Assembly (NCBI GenBank): GCA_003162555.1
Contig: PMNQ01000205.1
Span: forward strand, 10,247-19,228
Source of the DNA: Gammaproteobacteria bacterium
GTDB lineage: Bacteria > Pseudomonadota > Gammaproteobacteria > Steroidobacterales > Steroidobacteraceae
Length of the DNA: 8,982 bases
Direction of reading: 5' to 3'
A model generated the notes under the pieces. The model was not told where the DNA came from, did not search any database, and saw only the letters and a list, made by a program, of their open reading frames with translations. Below are positions 7,050-8,982 of this stretch, piece by piece. A program made the translations under genes and the position numbers. Every line of letters starts with the position of its first letter. Position 1 is the stretch's first letter.

Positions 7050-8982
7050 AGTGGCCCGGTCCGGAACGCGGCGCAACGCTGCTGCCCATCGCGGCGCTGT
7101 TCATGACCGCGTTGGTCAATGCGCATCATCTCGCCTGGTGGTGCCTGCCGATGCTGACGCTCGCCACGGCCTGGCATCTGCGCGCGGTGCTGCGGGGTTT
7201 CCCGCAACCGGGACGCGTGGCCCGCATCGGCTTCGCGCTGATCGTCACGGCCGGCGTGCTGCTGAGTTTCCGCACGCTGAACGGCCTGGCCGCGGGCGCA
7301 ACGCTGCTGGTGGCCATGACCGTCGCCAAGCTGTTCGAAGCGCGCACGCGCCGCGACTGGTATGTCATCAGCGGCGCGACGCTGTTCCTGCTGCTCGCCG
7401 CCTGCCTGGACCGGCAACAACTGTGGCGCCTGCCGCTGTACGCGCTTTGCCTGTGGTTGAGTGCCGCGGCACTGCGCGGCCTCGCTGGCGGCGCACCGCT
7501 CCCAACACCGACGCTGCTGCGCGAGTCGGCGCGCCAGCTGCTGTACGCGCTGCCGCTCGCGATCGTGTGCTTCCTGTTCTTCCCGCGCCTGCCCGGGGCC
7601 TTCTGGGCCATAGCGGGCGACGACGAGGCGATCACCGGTCTTGGCGATGAGATGAGCCCGGGCCGCATCGCGCGCCTGACCGAATCGGACGAGCCGGCGC
7701 TGCGTGCGCGCTTCGACGGCGCTTTGCCGCCGGTGACGCAACGCTACTGGCGCGGTCCGGTGTTGCACGATTTCGACGGCTACACCTGGCGACGCCACCG
7801 CGGAACTGCAGCGCCCGCCGGCACACTTGAATACGGCGGCCCCGCCTATCACTACAGCGAAACGCTCGAACCCAATACGCACGGCACGGTGGTCGCACTC
7901 GAGATGTCGCAGCCACCGCAGGGCGCGTACGTCACCCAGAGCGCCGATTACCAGCTGATTTCCCGCCGGCCGATTCTGCAGGCGCGCAGCTACGAACTCA
8001 CCGCTTATCCGCAGGCGACCAATCGCGACGAACTCTCGCCGGAAATGCGGCAGATAGACCTGGCGCTGCCGGGTGACCGCAATCCGCGCGCGCGCGAATT
8101 TGCGCTGCGCCTGCGCGCGCAATCCGCGGACGACGCCGCGTTCGTCAACAGCGTGTTTGCCTTCCTGCGCGACGGGGGCTTCGTCTACACGCTTACGCCG
8201 CAGCGGCTCGGGCGCGACTCGGCCGACGAACTGCTGTTCCGCACGCGCCAGGGATTCTGCGGCCACTACGCCTCCGCCTTCGTCGACCTGATGCGTGCCG
8301 GCGGCGTGCCCGCGCGCATCGTCACGGGTTATCAGGGCGGCGAATGGAATCCGATCGGCCGCTACCTGCTGGTGCGACAGAAGGATGCGCATGCCTGGGC
8401 GGAAGTCTGGCTGCCTGGGCGCGGCTGGCTGCGCGCCGACCCGACTGCGGTTGTGGCGCCGGAGCGGCTGAGCCGCGAACTGCTGCAGTTCGGTGATGGA
8501 CTCGGGAGCGGCGCGGCGAGCCTGCTGGGCTCACGCAACTGGCTGACGACGACGCTGCAGGCCTGGGATGCGCTCAACGCCCTGTGGCAGGACGAAGTGG
8601 TCGGATTCAATTTCACCCGGCAACTGAATCTCGCCGACCGGCTCGGCTTCGGCGACCGCGACTGGCAAACGCTGGCGATCGCGCTCGGCGCCGGCATGTG
8701 CGCCTGGCTGGCATGGATCGCATGGACTCTGCGCCGCATGGCGCGCGCCGCGCGCCCCGATGCCATCGCGCGGGCCTGGCGCCGCATCGACCGGCGCCTG
8801 GCGCGCTCCGGGCTGCCGCGAGCGCCCGAGGAAGGCGTGCTCGCCTACTGCGAACGGCTCGCGCTCACGCGCCCCGCGGAGGCGCAGGCCCTGCAGTCGC
8901 TGGCGCGTCGCTACGCCGAACTGCGCTACGGGCCACCGGCCGCGCCGCAAGAATTACAGGGATTCCTGCGCGCTGCGCGTGC
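7046..8982 (+). CDS. tgpA: TgpA-like membrane transglutaminase (DUF3488 + transglutaminase core; C-terminus beyond window)
   Basis: An open frame of 645 complete codons runs off the window end. The N-terminal DUF3488 part has about six or seven hydrophobic helices between residues 10 and 182. A large soluble region follows, beginning near MSPGRIARLTESDEPALRARF (from 203) and containing YWRGPVLHDFDGYTW (234 on). Its transglutaminase-like core has a complete Cys-His-Asp triad: C405 in RQGFCGHYASAF, H449 in KDAHAWAEVW and D465 in LRADPTA. One more helix lies at about 541-562, with a basic cytosolic tail (LRRMARAARPDAIARAWRR) that probably starts a DUF4129-like domain. Topology suggests the catalytic domain faces the periplasm. 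Pseudomonas aeruginosa TgpA, reported as essential, has this architecture and gene context, but its physiological substrate is not known. The same fold includes proteases, so cross-linking activity is inferred. Start: ATG overlapping the DUF58 stop by 4 bp, with a GAGGG site. Confidence 0.93.
   Translation, partial: MKWPGPERGATLLPIAALFMTALVNAHHLAWWCLPMLTLATAWHLRAVLRGFPQPGRVARIGFALIVTAGVLLSFRTLNGLAAGATLLVAMTVAKLFEARTRRDWYVISGATLFLLLAACLDRQQLWRLPLYALCLWLSAAALRGLAGGAPLPTPTLLRESARQLLYALPLAIVCFLFFPRLPGAFWAIAGDDEAITGLGDEMSPGRIARLTESDEPALRARFDGALPPVTQRYWRGPVLHDFDGYTWRRHRGTAAPAGTLEYGGPAYHYSETLEPNTHGTVVALEMSQPPQGAYVTQSADYQLISRRPILQARSYELTAYPQATNRDELSPEMRQIDLALPGDRNPRAREFALRLRAQSADDAAFVNSVFAFLRDGGFVYTLTPQRLGRDSADELLFRTRQGFCGHYASAFVDLMRAGGVPARIVTGYQGGEWNPIGRYLLVRQKDAHAWAEVWLPGRGWLRADPTAVVAPERLSRELLQFGDGLGSGAASLLGSRNWLTTTLQAWDALNALWQDEVVGFNFTRQLNLADRLGFGDRDWQTLAIALGAGMCAWLAWIAWTLRRMARAARPDAIARAWRRIDRRLARSGLPRAPEEGVLAYCERLALTRPAEAQALQSLARRYAELRYGPPAAPQELQGFLRAAR

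Noticed and set aside
8080..8130. GCGCGC-rich stretch with repeated CAATCCGCG
   Set aside because: Explained by Arg/Ala codons in high-GC coding sequence; no regular period or inverted structure beyond chance.
7028..8392. Open frame of 454 codons antisense to the transglutaminase gene
   Set aside because: Low-complexity Arg/Gln/Ala-rich shadow of a clearly coding plus-strand gene.

Overview
The window is gene-dense, high-GC DNA (about two thirds GC by eye) from a bacterium, most likely a gammaproteobacterium. The main evidence is the gene order lptF (divergent) / pepA - holC - valS, a classic gammaproteobacterial arrangement, together with protein sequences that follow their E. coli counterparts closely. 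The high GC and strong G/C third positions fit high-GC lineages such as Xanthomonadales, Nevskiales or Steroidobacterales-like groups, but the exact lineage cannot be settled from this sequence.

Layout. Bases 1-289 (minus strand) hold the N-terminal part of LptF, an inner-membrane permease of the lipopolysaccharide export complex. A divergent intergenic region of 108 bp (290-397) carries the start signals of both lptF and pepA. All later genes are on the plus strand and tightly packed: pepA (leucyl aminopeptidase, 398-1891), holC (DNA polymerase III chi subunit, 1916-2356) and valS (valyl-tRNA synthetase, 2360-5164). They are followed with no gap by a MoxR-family AAA+ ATPase (5161-6075), a DUF58 membrane protein (6075-7049) and a TgpA-type membrane transglutaminase (from 7046 and running off the end of the window).

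How it fits together. The first three plus-strand genes are housekeeping genes of peptide turnover, replication and translation. The last three form the recognised MoxR / DUF58 / transglutaminase-like module, in which a cytosolic AAA+ ATPase is paired with a DUF58 membrane protein and a multi-pass protein carrying a periplasmic transglutaminase-fold domain. The junctions holC-valS (3 bp gap), valS-moxR (ATGA, 4 bp overlap), moxR-DUF58 (TAGTG, 1 bp overlap) and DUF58-tgpA (ATGA, 4 bp overlap) leave no room for terminators. This suggests one transcription unit with translational coupling from valS into the envelope module. That fusion of a core translation gene with the MoxR module is the most notable feature here. 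The families are all known. I found no mobile element, CRISPR array, tRNA or rRNA, and no convincing undescribed system.
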